From Triatoma infestans (Eukaryota > Arthropoda > Insecta > Hemiptera > Reduviidae), in NCBI GenBank assembly GCA_011037195.1, contig JAAEAF010001086.1, positions 1 to 64,000 of the forward strand: a DNA stretch of 64,000 bases. The letters run 5' to 3'. Below are positions 10,323 to 21,530 of this stretch, piece by piece. The notes under the pieces were generated by a model. The model worked only from the letters and a program-made list of their open reading frames with translations, was not told the DNA's origin and did not search any database. Position 1 is the first letter of the stretch. Every line of letters begins with the position of its first letter. The position numbers and the translations under genes were made by a program.

Positions 10323-11039
10323 ATGTCCAAGGACACACTTTCGTACACACGGGACCTTAAAACAAAAAATTGACGAGAAAACTCAATTAAATGTTAGTAC
10401 AATTAATTAAATGACCTCCCCTCCCCAAAAAAAATAAAAAAATAAAAAAAATAAAAATGCCAAAAAAAGAAAAGAAAAATGTATTAGTTTTCCAATACTT
10501 TCTGAAGTGATTTGTGTCTGTCACAGCAATAGAAGAATAAGAAGAAGTGGAATCAATTTGGAAACTCCGACACGATCGCATTATTTTCTCTGTCAGGAGT
10601 AAGAGAAAGTGAAAACCATCAAAACTGAGAAGAAAGAAAAAAAAAAAAAAGTCCAAAACAGTTTAGCTTGTTTTGTGTGAACTGTGAGACGTGACCAGTT
10701 TTAGGGTAAACTTTATTTTGTATTTAAGAAACCACCCTATGGATGAATAGTAACATTTTTCTTCTATTGCTGTAAGAAAAACAACTGTGATCGTGCCAAA
10801 TTTTAGAGTATGAGTTTTCACAGAAAATAGCGAAATATGAAAAGAAATTTTAAGTGGAGCACTCACATGACTTATTCTTACTACAGTTAATATAATTACT
10901 TTCAAACCCCAACCTAATAAATCAATTTAAATTAAAAGCCACAGATTTCCCACAACATTCTAGATTAAAGTTTTCAAGAAAAATGCTTCAAATAAAAAGT
11001 GATTTTTTTCCTGAAGCCGACTCTGAAGGGAGTTGTTCC
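10323..11039. repeat. Mixed family A/B remnants
   Basis: Reversed family A ends (CAGGAGTAAGAGAAAGTG at about 10593; GAGCACTCACATGACTTATTC at about 10857) and a family B stretch near 10920-11010. A-rich runs at about 10430-10470 and 10630-10650. No coding similarity. Confidence 0.5.
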
Positions 11040-11480
11040 CATTTTCTTTCGGGCAGTCCAATATTTGTTTGATTTTTTTGTTTCCAGTGTGAAACACTTT
11101 CGTCATGCAATCCGGCACAAGTCATTAGGTGCGAAGCATCCATTTCCACACTGCTGTCACATAGCGGACAGGTGGGAGATGCTTAAACTATTCGGTGGAA
11201 GTGGCCGGTGGCCAGTCGGTGGAAGTTTGCTGTAAAGTCACTGCGTGGAAGGTCAAACGGAATTGGGTCGTATAATAAATTCTCCCATCTTCTTCCTGTA
11301 GCTTTATTTTTTCCAAATGATTTCTATATTTTCTTTCATTTTATTATTTGCTTTATCTAATCGCCTGGTGAAATATTGCTGGGTCTTCAGGCTGCGGAAG
11401 CTGGCAACCTTCCTTCGCTAGCCTGTCTACTTACTCTCGTTGCCCAGAATATCGCAGTGGCTAGGCACCCATTCGGAGAA
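11040..11480 (-). pseudogene. LINE fragment: RNase H end and knuckle
   Basis: On the minus strand WVPSHCDILGNE (RNase H helix with the catalytic His region) near 11430-11480 is followed after a frameshift by RLATGHFHRIV and PTCPLCDSSVEMDASHLMTC, the CCHC knuckle that closes I/R1-type ORF2 proteins. Only ~150 codons survive. It is unlike the L-A and L-B families and appears once in this window. Confidence 0.65.
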
Positions 11481-11535
11481 CAACCCTCCATCTTTCTAAT
11501 ATTAACTGGTTTAATACTTTTCTAGTAGTGTTAAC

Positions 11536-12155
11536 TAAACTACATGCTGGTATTTTATCCGTCGTAGCATGCATATTTATTTTCTTCCTGACCGGTTTCG
11601 GGTTTTTTCATCCATCGTCACAGCAAATTCACCAAGTTCGTGTAGAGAGTTCACTTCAACATAATGTTTCTGTTACTTGTTACTCACACTTGTTGGTTGT
11701 ATATAATTATGTGTGGAGGTTTCAAGGTTATGTTACTATGTGTATATGATTAATGGCAAAATGGAATTATTGTTAGTTATGATTAGACATTAGAAAAATA
11801 GTGTATAAAATAGTGTGTTTAACTTCTGCAAAACAGTAAACAAGTTTATTATACACTATTTTTCTAATGTCTAATCACAACTTACAATAATTCCATTTTG
11901 CCATTAATCACATACACATAGTAACATAACCTTATAACCTCCCCACATAATTATATACAGCCAACAACAACAAGTGTGAGTTTAGCAGAAACATTAACTT
12001 AAAATGAACTCTCTACACGAACTTGGTGAATTAGCTTTGACGATGGATGAAAATCCGAAACCGGTCAGGAAGAAAATAAATATGCATGCTACGACGGATA
12101 AAATACCAAATGTTATCCAGCATTGCGGATCTATCCACATATTAAACTAACATGC
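11536..12155. mobile_element. F2 foldback element, complete copy
   Basis: Arms at about 11549-11808 and 11849-12107 are near-complementary along their full ~260 bp; the spacer is only ~40 bp. Outer flanks TAAACTACATGC (11536-11547) and TAAACTAACATGC (12143-12155) look like a 12-13 bp target duplication with one indel, leaving a ~35 bp unpaired right tail. Each arm carries a hammerhead-like box near its outer end (about 11590-11636 minus; 12030-12070 plus). No coding frame. Fragments lie at 7.1, 20.2 and 39.3 kb. Confidence 0.75.
12030..12070 (+). ncRNA. Hammerhead-like motif, decayed (F2 type)
   Basis: UUGACGA replaces CUGACGA (first core base changed), followed by one U, GGAU-GAAA-AUCC, GAAA, CCGGUC with the palindrome ACCGGU, then AGGAAG. 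The partner in the left arm (about 11590-11636, minus) has GUGACGA and a longer loop. Both are probably inactive forms of the motif at 39.29 and 7.12 kb. Confidence 0.4.
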
Positions 12156-12164
12156 ACCCGCGCC

Positions 12165-13220
12165 ACTAGAGGCCAGGGCGAATATGGCGGCTTGAGAGTC
12201 CACGAAGAACACAACTTGCTTTCTTATTGAGGCATTTGCTGCTGAGCTTTATTGCTGCCTCCTTTACAGCGGTAATTTCAGCCTCAAAATTTGTGGGACC
12301 TTCTTCTCACTGGCAGGCTGCCTTCATATATTCCAGTACAACTGAAAGCAGCACCTGCGGTGGAATTAAGGGGGTCTGCAGAACCATCAGTGTAAATGTA
12401 CACCCATAATTTCTGAGGATACTTTTCTGCTTTCATCTCAAGAAAGGACTGCTTCAACTCATTTGGGAGCACGTCTTGCTTTTTATCTCCTATACCAATT
12501 GATAGGACCACATCGAGTGCCTTACATTTTATATTTGCTATACAGGGCGTATAGAAATGTTCGCGCTGTTCCCAAAATAAATTACACCTTTCTTTCAGGA
12601 CGTTTGCCTTTGATAACAGGGTGGTTTGTGATGATGGTCTTTCTATCGCAGCGATATGTGACTTCCAATGGGAGACAGGCAGCCTCATGCACTTCTCAAC
12701 CAGCCAAATCGTCCTTGCCGTTCTTCTGTTATCCAGTGGTTCTATATCTGTTTGCGCTTCCATGGCTGTAATAGGGGTGGATTTTGCCGCACCTGTAATA
12801 ATCCTTAAAGCTTTGTTTTGTAATCTTGTCTAAGCCTTTTATTGTTGTATTAGATGCAGTAGATAAGAGTTTTCCACCGTATTCAAGGGCAGGGCGGACA
12901 TATGTTTTGTATGTCGTGATCAATAGATCTTGTATCTTTCTCCCCATGTAGCATCAGCTAATCTTTTTAGGAGCCTTAAGCGCATTTCTCCGCTGTTTGC
13001 AAATTTTTTCCGAATGCTTTCTCCAGTTTAATCTGCTATCTAGTACTACACCGAGATAGGTAACTTCTTCTTTAGCTGTTAGCTCCTTGTCTTTAAATGT
13101 GAGCTTGACTTCAAGTTTTTTAGTAGATACGCTGTAGTGTTTGGGGGGGCTGGTGTGTCTCGCCTCCAAGCTGGTGCCCCCTGGATACCTATGATTTATC
13201 TGTATTGCGGAACACATAGG
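12165..13220 (-). pseudogene. LINE: RT end plus start of RNase H
   Basis: Three minus-strand pieces in order: KELTAKEEVTYLGVVLDSRL with NWRKHSEKICKQ (end of RT, 12954-13217); YKTYVRPALEYGGKLLSTAS (12729-12947); and a 159-codon frame (12284-12763) with ERCNLFWEQREHF and ending in WVYIYTDGSADPLNSTAGAA, the first RNase H strand with its catalytic Asp. The rest of RNase H continues weakly to about 12165. I/Jockey-type ORF2 with RNase H; frameshifts at about 12750 and 12950. Single copy here. Confidence 0.8.
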
Positions 13221-13560
13221 GAACTAAACGAGTCACAAACTCACGCCAATAATGTAGTCCAATTAATAATCTGATTATAACCGTTTTCGATGAAAATTCC
13301 AAAAATCTTAAAACTCTATTCTGTAAAGTAGCATAACCGATTTTCCTTTAAAAATGAAATTTTAGCAATGTTTTTGATATCACATTATACGAATACTGGA
13401 ACCATAGATTGTACTGGAAGGACACTTTTTATGAAACATTAACGTTGCTGTTCACATACAACCCTCCTAAAACCAGTCTTTTTAGTTATATATTTCAAAT
13501 AAAGAAGATTAAACATTAATGTGGCAGATAGTTGCGAAATTAAGTGGAATTGATTATCAC
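13221..13560. repeat. Family B copy
   Basis: Shows the family B series: CGATGAAAATTCCAAAAATC, an ACTCTATTCTGTAAAG variant, a TTTTTGATATCACATTATACG spacing, and GGAAGGACACTTTTTATG. Non-coding. Confidence 0.5.
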
Positions 13561-13567
13561 AGTTACA

Positions 13568-13616
13568 GCAATATCAAGCTCCCCTAAAAAAGTGTGTTAG
13601 GGGAGCTTGATATTGC
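13568..13616. repeat. Perfect 20-bp inverted repeat (hairpin)
   Basis: GCAATATCAAGCTCCCCTAA (13568-13587) and its exact complement (13597-13616) flank a 9-base loop. The right arm is the start of a LINE fragment, so the left arm is probably an inverted stub of the same LINE made during insertion. Confidence 0.7.
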
Positions 13617-14165
13617 TTTTACTGAGAAGGTAGAGAATTTAGATAGGAAAATTTCAGATTTAGTTACAAAATGGAACAATCATGTTGTTTCACTAGATAT
13701 TGAGAGAGTACTCCGACTCTGGCTATAACACTATCTACAGAAATATTGGAAACTTTGGGAGTTATGGAAAAATATCTGGTTTATAGAACTGCAATTGATA
13801 AACTCTGAGTGGTGGGCCAGATGAGACTAGCGAGTGACAAATCTATTAGGATATGGTATAGCAATGGTGGATGCCAAATTATTGATTCTCAGAAATTATT
13901 TACATTATGCAACTTAAATGCCAATGAAACACTGGAACACTTCTTACTCTATTGCCCTCTTTACCCCCCCCCCTATTAGGAATCATTACTTAAAACAGTT
14001 TTTATTATAGGTAATGAAAACAATTACACTACTTTCATTAAATTATTGACCATTACCTCTGAAGAATATTTAAATAAACTTTATTATTATGCGACGAGCG
14101 CTCTAAAATTAAGAGCATTTATAATAAATGAGTAAATACCACAATTATCAAACTTTAATACTAAG
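13597..14165 (+). pseudogene. LINE 3' fragment, family L-E, copy 1
   Basis: The plus strand encodes EKVENLDRKISDLVTKWNNH, then after a stop and frameshift SIRIWYSNGGCQIIDSQ and LCNLNANETLEHFLLYCP, a knuckle with Cys, His and Cys in place but the first Cys of CxxC replaced by Leu-Thr context. The 3' part is AT-rich, ending in an AAATATGTAAAAAAAAG tail near 14180. A related copy at 57.35-57.81 kb keeps CTSCNMNAEENLEHILLQC. Confidence 0.7.
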
Positions 14166-14234
14166 TTGTAAATATGTAAAAAAAAGAAAAGTTTTGGATT
14201 AAAATGATTAATTATTTAATTATCATTATATAGA

Positions 14235-14418
14235 GGGGCGGGTGTGTTGGTGTAGTGGTTATGAGCATGGACTTGTAAGTGGGAGGACCCCAGTTCGAGT
14301 CCCGCGTATAACTGTTAAATTTTATATTGGTATGAAAAATATTAACAGTAAATTAGGTGCTTCCGCCCCCGTCCACGACACATAATTTGGTAGTTGGACG
14401 TTAAGCCCGACTGAAAAA
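14235..14418 (+). mobile_element. tRNA-derived SINE, copy 2
   Basis: Same structure as 2048-2232: A box TGGTGTAGTGGTTATGAGC, B box AGTTCGAGTCCCGC, body with TTCCGCCCCCGTCCACGAC, end TTGGACGTTAAGCCCG. It differs by scattered substitutions and a 2-base insertion before the A box. It lies between an L-E LINE and a family A element. Confidence 0.65.
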
Positions 14419-14439
14419 ATAGGCATTACTTTTTTATCA

Positions 14440-15190
14440 TTATTACTTTCTCTTACTCCTAGTAAGAGGAAGTATTGTTAACTCGTGTCAAATTTTCGAT
14501 ATCGAGTTTTCACCGGAAATATCCGTTTTCAGGTCCCCTGAGTCCAAAAAAGTGGTTTTTAGCAAATGGTCTTGTGTGTGTGTGTTCTGTGTGTATGTGA
14601 AACAGCATAGCTCAAAAACGAAAAATCTGTAGAAAGTTCAAGAGAATTGATATCCTTTAGATATCCCCATGGGATCTGACAGTACGTTATCTATCAAAAT
14701 TCCACACCGGAAGTACCACTTTACCCTTAGTTGGGTTACTTTAGTTTTTTTTTTTTATTTTTTGCGATTTTCTCAAAAATGGCTCCGAGGATTTTCTTCA
14801 AACTTGGTACATCAACTACAAATACAAAAAGCTACAACATTTTATTTAAAACATTTCTCTGGGAAAATTCATTTAATAAGGGCACTTTTAGGGAAGGGGT
14901 GGGGTTATGTTTACTTTTACTTTCTCTTACTCCTAGTAAAAGGAATTATTTTCTTTAAAATGTTATCATAGTTGATTATACAATTCTATCCTCCAAACAA
15001 AATTAATTAGAAATAAATAGATGGCCAAAATTCCGAGTTTCAAAGAAATTAGTAAACCGGAAGTGCGTTTTTACTGAACAGTTTTTTCACGTTTTCGACG
15101 ACTTTCATAAAATTTGGCACATTAACTATAACATTTGTCAATTATAATTTTGAGAACTGGAGTAAGAGAAAGTTGTGTGAGTGTTCCATA
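14440..15190 (+). repeat. Family A element with internal rearrangement
   Basis: Left end TTACTTTCTCTTACTCC at about 14450, right end GGAGTAAGAGAAAGTTGTG at about 15162. A second left-end sequence (TTTACTTTCTCTTACTCC) appears inside at about 14912-14930, joined to the last module, so part of one module was replaced by an end. A TG-rich tract lies at 14573-14600. ACCGGAAGT boxes at about 14706 and 15056. Non-coding. Confidence 0.7.
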
Positions 15191-15609
15191 ACAGATTTTA
15201 TGCATATATTATGAGTGTTGTATTGGTATAATTTTGTAGGTAATAGAAATTATGTATTATGTATGAAAAAGTTCATATTTATTTTATTAATAGTTTGTAT
15301 TCTAGTCGCTTTTGTTTTCTCTTTTTTGTTTTTATAAGTATGTTGTATTATTTTCTTTAGTTTGTACAAAATCTGGGCAAACACAGAACCCCTGTAATGT
15401 TTTTGTAAAAAAAAAAACAAAACTAAATACAGTATTTCTAAATTTGCACCTAACTTTGTTGGTGTTACATTGATCCACATAAGGTCGCTCAGGTATACAA
15501 GTAAAACCCCTACCACCATTTTTATGACCAGCCCATCCAAATATTGTAACGTTACAATTTTAAAGAAAATTTCTTGATTAAATTGTATTAATTAGAATAT
15601 AGGAATTTT
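15191..15609. other. Unassigned AT-rich stretch
   Basis: No coding similarity; a run of As lies at 15408-15418. Possibly the 5' flank of the LINE that follows. Confidence 0.4.
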
Positions 15610-16053
15610 TTTTATAAAAACAATAAAATTGTAGTTTCTAATAGTTATAAATATCTTGGTGTTCCGCTTTCTTCCTCCGCAACATTTAATTCTGCCGCGA
15701 ATTACTTTCTGGCCCGCTTTAATACAGCTAACTCAGTAATTTTTTCTTTGTTGAAAACCATTAAATCAGACTCCTGGGCGTACTAAATGTGTTCTATATG
15801 AATCTCTGGCAGAGAGTGTTTTGCTGTATTTGTCTGAAGTCTGGGGCCCACAATATTCAAATGTAATTGAACGTGCCCAGCTATCATTTTTTAAAAGATT
15901 GTTGATATTACCTGTTCAGACACCTGGCGCGTACGTCAGAATTGAAACTAGGCTGACACACACTAAATACAAAATATTTAAACGAATGTTGGGTTTTTGG
16001 ATACATTTGTTAAATATGGATGACTTCAGACTATCTAAATTATATCTTGTCAG
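15610..16053 (+). pseudogene. LINE RT C-terminal region, part 1 (split by a solo LTR)
   Basis: The plus strand encodes NSYKYLGVPLSSSATFNS (end of the RT palm/thumb), then after a frameshift and stop VLYLSEVWGPQYSNVIERAQ, LSFFKRLLILPVQTPGAYVR and KRMLGFWIHLLNMDDFRLSK. This is the post-RT region of CR1/Jockey-group ORF2. The frame runs to LYLV and is then cut by the LTR at 16054; it resumes in the same codon at 16835. 5'-truncated. Confidence 0.8.
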
Positions 16054-16830
16054 TGTAATGGGTTCAGATGTCTTGGTGAGGTGTTGTGATGCGATGAATA
16101 GTTGGGAGTTAGTTAGAGATTTTAGAGAGTTGTTATTCGGAATAAGAATTACGAATTTACGAAAATAGATATATGTATATTTTAACAATAATTTAAACGT
16201 TTGAAAAGATAAACTACAATTAATTTAGAATGATTTAAAGTGTAACTAGAATGCACCAACTATAATAATTGATAAATAATATATGTTTAAATACTTAGAT
16301 AGGGACGCGCTCCGATTTATGAATTATGTCACTGGCAGAATCTTGATATTACGCTGATGAAATACTGAAGAATAGTCCTTCCCATTTCCTGTAGAGAGAC
16401 CTTATATTGCCATCACCACACATTGACAAGTCTTGTAATTACGGGTCACACTCAAACATCTCTGGCCGTGTGTTGACCCTAGGTCTTGAACAGGTGTTGG
16501 CGGTTATCAAAGGACTGTAGCCAGCTGGTCGGTCTTGAGTGTTTGTTTATTGCCGTGTGTTGACCCTAGGTATTATAGGTCGGTGAACAGGTGTGGCGGC
16601 AGGTGATGGTAGTTATCAAAAGACTGTAGCCAGGTGGTCGGTCTTTTGAGTGATTTGTTGACCCTTGTGAAAGCGGTGTGTCTTTGGCGGTTCGGCAGTC
16701 CCTTTGACCGTGCACTGACCGCGGCGGCACTTGACCTGAATACTAGCGTCTGACTGGCACCACTGGTTATAATTTTTATAATTAAAAATTATATATTTCT
16801 GTTATCACTCCTTCTTGTTATCACATTACA
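16054..16830 (+). mobile_element. Solo LTR, family C, copy 1
   Basis: A 777-bp unit starting TGTAATG and ending CATTACA (inverted ends), flanked by the 4-bp duplication TCAG (16050-16053 and 16831-16834). Removing it restores a continuous LINE frame, which fixes the boundaries. It contains repeated GTGTTGACCCTAGGT and TTATCAAAAGACTGTAGCC segments. No internal region of an LTR retrotransposon is nearby, so LTR-LTR recombination is likely. Copies: 18372-19131 (plus) and 60775-61318 (minus). Confidence 0.85.
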
Positions 16831-17445
16831 TCAGATTAACTACTTTGGACAGTCACTCAGTAAAAACACCTTCTAACTGGTTTTCTCATTTGAAAAGCTA
16901 CCTCAAAACTGTTGGTTATGATCATGTGCTCAATCAAAGCTTGTCCACGATTCTGTATTACAGAGATGATATAGTAAGTATTAAGAAATAATTTACTCAG
17001 TTTAGATATTCAGTCTGTCCTAAACTCCTCCTATAATAACCATTACAGATTAATATGTCCTCTTGGTTGTTCAGATAATTATTTACTAGTTAATTGTAAC
17101 ATTGAGAAGATACGAGTGTTAGCTCAGATACGCCTGGCCTCGAAAAAGTATCCTCGAATAATAGTGAAAGCTGAAAGATATATATATTTTTTCCAGATAA
17201 ATTTTGTAAATTATGTACTATCCAGCAATTCGATGATTTAAATCATTTTCTATTCGAATAGCCCCACTCTTTCTTCTTATAGATTTCAATTTTTATATAA
17301 ATATAGCAAATGTAATAATTCGTATCAAGATTTGATTGAAGAGATTTTAAATGTTTATAACTTGGCAAAGATTAATGATATTTTTCTTTTTGTCGTCATT
17401 AATAGCGTAAAAATTAGATCTAATTATTATTAATTTTATATTGTT
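16831..17445 (+). pseudogene. LINE RT C-terminal region, part 2, with terminal knuckle
   Basis: Continues the frame of 15610-16053 after the LTR: RLTTLDSHSVKTPSNWFSHL, KSYLKTVGYDHVLNQ, then with frameshifts PRIIVKAERY and CKLCTIQQFDDLNHFLFEC, a CxxC...H....C knuckle, and YKYSKCNNSYQDLIEEIL. It ends near 17430. Together the two parts give a 3' third of a CR1/Jockey-like ORF2, dead through several stops. Confidence 0.8.
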
Positions 17446-17792
17446 CATATTATTCATACTTTAGTTTTTATTTTTACATTTCATTTATTTTTATTTAATA
17501 ATAATATTAATAAGGGAGGAAAAGAAAACAATTTTTTTTTTTTTTATATTTTCTCTTTAAACGAATTTTATTATTAATTGTATTATCTCACATTGTGATA
17601 AGAACCAAGAGTATTCTGTTTTTTGTTTTGTTATTTTTCTTTCTATATTGTAAAGCAGATTAAAGTTTATTTATGAATTGTTTGTGTTATGCCTGATAGT
17701 TTGTAAGCCATTATGTACACACATACCAACTCAATTTGCCATGATGTAATTTAGTGCAAATAACAATATTGATTGATTGATTGTATTAATTA
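17446..17792. other. AT-rich LINE 3' UTR, probable
   Basis: Follows the LINE knuckle without a visible break; very AT-rich, ending in a GATTGATTGATTG simple repeat (about 17770-17782) that may be the 3' tail. Confidence 0.45.
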
Positions 17793-17832
17793 GATTAAGA
17801 GAAAGTCGTGTGAGTGTTTCATACCAGATTTT
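17793..17832 (+). repeat. Isolated family A terminus
   Basis: GATTAAGAGAAAGTCGTGTG followed by AGTGTTTCATACCAGA is the right end of family A with no body attached. Confidence 0.6.
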
Positions 17833-18371
17833 TATTTTTAGGTTGTTATCCATAAATTTGAAATCAAATTGATGATACGACTTTAATAAATACAATTATA
17901 TCCTTATTTTATTTACTGATATGGCTTTTCTTCAAAATTTTCACTTTCAGCTACGTATAAACAAACGGACAGAATTAAATGTTAGTCCGTTATTCATAGT
18001 ATAATTTGAAGAACCTTTCATTTGAGAAGCTTTATTTCATAATTTGCAAGCAAACGTTCATTTAAACAGTTACAAAACAGCCTTTCATGTTTTATACAAA
18101 CATGCCCTAGAATGCTTGCTGATATTTTTTTAGTGAATATCTTATACATACATATAGAATCATATCATTATATCTTATATAGAAGAAACATTTGTTTATA
18201 TTGCAAATGTAGTAAGTATACGTATGTAATAACGTTAATTTCTTGTAACTAATTAATAATCCTTTTTTGTTTTTTACTCTTTATTTAAAATGTACAAGTG
18301 TGAAAATTTTTACAATCAATAAATAAGCTGATGTAATATGTAGTCACTTGATTGACTTGAGTGGTAGTCAT
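17833..18371. other. AT-rich stretch, nothing recognised
   Basis: No protein similarity and no repeat shared with the rest of the window that I can see. Confidence 0.4.
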
Positions 18372-19131
18372 TGTATTGGAATCAGATGTCTTGAATAGGG
18401 AGTTGAAGTGATGAATAGGTGATTGTTAGTTAGAGAGTTGTTACTCGAAATACGAACTACTGAATTACGAAAATAGACTATATTTTAACAATTAATTTAA
18501 AGTGTTTGAAATTAGATGAACTAAGATGCACAACTATAAATGAATTATGAAATGATTAATAAATATTAAAGATGTTATGTTTAAATCTTAAATAGGGACG
18601 CGCTCGCGATGTGTGAAGCTTAACTGCTTGAACTGACGTGAACTAAGATTGATGTATATCTCGTGTATGACTGATGTGATACTGATCCCCTCCTCCAGTG
18701 GGCGAAGTTTATATTGGTATCACTCACACATTGACAGATGTGTAAGTACGTGCCACACTAAGACATCTCTTGCAGTTTGTTGATCCTAGGTAGGTCGGTG
18801 ACCAGGGTGGCGACAGATGGTGGCCAGTTGGTGGTTAACAAAGACTGTTTGTTAATAGATGGTAGCCAGGTGGCCTCTTGAGTGTACAGTGACCCTTGTA
18901 TGAAGGGTATACAGGCCAGGTGGCCTCTGTAAATTGACCGTATAAATGACCCCTGTTTGAAAGGGTTTAGCGGCGTTTCTTTGGCTGTGTATTGACCCTT
19001 GTTTGAAAGGGTTTTTGTTTGCCGCGGTTCTTGACCTGGAGATAGCGGCTGGCTGGATCCACTAGTTATAATTTTTAGATTTATAATTTATTTAAAAATT
19101 ATATCTCTTTTCTTCTGGCTATCACATAACA
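18372..19131 (+). mobile_element. Solo LTR, family C, copy 2
   Basis: A 760-bp unit TGTATTGG...CATAACA with the perfect 4-bp duplication TCAT (18368-18371 and 19132-19135). It shares the internal order with copy 1: ATAGGGACGCGCTC, CACATTGACA, TTGTTGATCCTAGG, and the ACTAGTTATAATTTTTA segment near the 3' end. Tandem segments (TGACCCTTG-TTTGAAAGGGT) are expanded here relative to copy 1. Confidence 0.85.
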
Positions 19132-19739
19132 TCATCCACTGAGTTATTTAAGTAGTCGCAGTGTCAGTGGCTCTTTGAGCGTCATTGAAGTTTTCCAGAG
19201 ATGGGTGTCATGCGAGGGCTGGGGCTAAAGGGTCTGATTGTGGAATCTGTTATAGATATGAATTTTGCCCGAGTGGCAACGAAAGGAACATTGAGATTTA
19301 TTTGTAGAGTAAGATTGAATATGTAGAAAAGACTGTTAATACTAAGGTGATAGGATTTTGGATGTGGTTCAGATTAAAGCGATTGGCAGTACGTAGGTCC
19401 ATAGTGGTCTCAGTAAGAAGATGTAAAGGAATCTTCTGTTGGAAAACCATCACTTAGAGCGGTTAGCAAGCATTTCGGAGAGTCTAAAACGTGTTTTTAC
19501 ATTACAACGTTTGAGACATGTATGAGGAATGCATGTCAGTAATAGCAAGTTCAGTAATATCCAAGATAACGCATATAGGCAGATGGTGAAATGAGTGTTT
19601 TGAATGAGGTAAATTGGAAGAGGGGGTTTGTGATTAAAAAGCAAACATTATAAATGTGCATTTAACCTTAGTTTACTCTAATTTCCGAACTTAAGATGAG
19701 CACGCCAAGATTTTACAGGTTCCAAGGTTTTGCTCATTT
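19132..19739. other. Unassigned stretch
   Basis: A less AT-rich segment with short frames on both strands, none resembling a known protein. It could be an old single-copy sequence. Confidence 0.35.
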
Positions 19740-20180
19740 GTCCTAAGATGGTGGGGGGGGGGAATTTGGCTAACCTACCAACAGAGCCAATAATATTGAA
19801 GAACACATTTGAATTTTAAGTCTCAGATTCCTCAGAAGCACTAAAAACAATTAAAAATAATAATCATAAATAAATAAAAGTGATAGGGTTGTATCTGTGC
19901 AGTAAAAATTCCAAGTTTAAAGAAAATCGCCGCAGTCGTTTTTTTGAAAATTCCAAAATACTGAGAAAAACCCCGCACTTCCGGTTAATCGAATATCTTT
20001 AAATTTAGACTTTTAGCAATTGTTTCTAATGTATATTAACATTTCAGAGATGCTAGAACCATATACTGCAGTGAGTGGTACTTTAGAGTAAAGCTTAACG
20101 CTACTATTATCCCAGAAACCCCTTCAAAAAATCCGTGAATTTTTTCAAAAATAAAGGTATTAGGTATTTATATTGTATTT
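19740..20180 (+). repeat. Family B element, well preserved
   Basis: Shows the family B order clearly: ACCAACAGAGCCAATAATAT, AATAAAAGTGATAGGGTTG, ATCTGTGCAGTAAAAATTCC, AAAATCGCCGCAGTCG, GGTTAATCGAATATCTTTAA, ACTTTAGAGTAAAGCTTAACG and CCAGAAACCCCTTC. A T-rich or A-rich break separates it from a family A start. No ORF; type unknown. Confidence 0.55.
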
Positions 20181-20204
20181 ATTACTTTCTCTTACTCAAT
20201 CAAA

Positions 20205-20275
20205 ATGCATGCTACGACGGATAAAATACGAGATGTTATCCAGCATATATTAGACGTAATACCACATATTCACCT
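20205..20275 (+). mobile_element. F2 foldback end fragment
   Basis: ATGCATGCTACGACGGATAA, ATGTTATCCAGCATA and CCACATATTCACC match the outer right end of F2 (12083-12142). The hammerhead-like part is absent. Confidence 0.55.
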
Positions 20276-20324
20276 GGTGGAACTTAAACGAAATTATAAA
20301 ATTTGAATTTTCAACCAGTTACTG

Positions 20325-21530
20325 TTTTTTACTTTCTCTGACTCCTCCTAGTAAGAGGAAGTATTTTAATCGTGCCAAATTTTCGATATCGAGTTTTCAC
20401 CGGAAGAATCCGTTTTGAGGTCCCGTGAGTCCAAAAAAGTGGTTTTTTAGCAAATGGTCTGTGTGTGTATGCGTGTATGTGAACAGCATAGCTCAAAAAC
20501 GAAAAATTGCAGAAAGTTCAAACTTGATATTCCGTTTTGATATCACTATGGGATCCGACAGTAGGCCAGTGGTCGAAATTCATTGACCGGAAGTTCCTCT
20601 TTAATAAATGTTTTTTTTTTCACTTTTTTGCAGTTTTCTCAAAAATGGCTGCAACGATTTTCTTTAAACATGATACGTCAACTACACTTACAAAGATCTA
20701 CAATTTGTTATTTGAAGCATTTCTCCGGAAAAATGCATTCAAGGGCACTTTTAGGGGCTGGGGGTGGTAGGTTGTCCTCTACAGTCCTATTTCAGTTTAC
20801 TATACAATTCTATCAATTAAACAATATTAATTAGAATTAAATGTGCTGTTGAAATTTCGAGTTTGAAAAGAATTGGACGACCGGAAGTGCGATTTTTACT
20901 AAAATGTATTTTTCAGTTTTCTAGTATTTTTTTTACTTTCTTGCAATTTTCTCAAAAATGGCTGAAACGATTTTCTTTATACTTCGAATATCAACTACAC
21001 ATGCAAAGATCTAATACTTTTATTTAAAACATTTCTCTGGAAAAATTCATTTAAGGGCACTTTTGGGGTTAGGTTTCCTCTAAAGTGCTATCATAGTTGA
21101 AAGTCCTATCCTTTAGGAAAGTGCTATCAAGAGTTTGAAAAATCGTACGACCGGAAGTGTGTTTTTACTGAATGTAGTTTTCAGTTTTCTGGCATTTTCT
21201 CGAAAACAGCTGTAACGATTTTCTTTAAACTAGGAGTGTGAACTTACACATATAGAGAGCTACAACTTTTATTTGAAATATTTCTCCTGGTGAAGTCATT
21301 TAAGGGAACTTTTGGGGGAGGGAAAGGGTTGTGATTTTCTCTAAAGTGCTATCATAGTTGATTATACAATACTACCATTCAAACAAAATTAATTAGAAAT
21401 AAATAGATTTCGAGTTTCAAGAAAATTAGTAAAGCGGAAGTGTGCTTTTACTGAACATTTTTTTCAGTTTTCGACGATAAAATTTGTCAATTACAATTTT
21501 GAAAACTGAAAAATACATTTTAAATACAGA
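20325..21530 (+). repeat. Family A element with three modules
   Basis: Left end TTACTTTCTCTGACTCC at about 20331. Module starts CTCAAAAATGGCTGC (about 20638), CTCAAAAATGGCTGA (about 20950) and CTCGAAAACAGCTGT (about 21207) show three tandem copies with spacings near 313 and 257 bp. ACCGGAAGT boxes at about 20586, 20880 and 21150. The right terminus is eroded. Non-coding. Confidence 0.7.

Noticed and set aside
16300..16830. Short direct repeats as a CRISPR-like array
   Set aside because: Spacing is irregular, units diverge, and they lie inside LTRs with target duplications; a eukaryotic context also argues against it.
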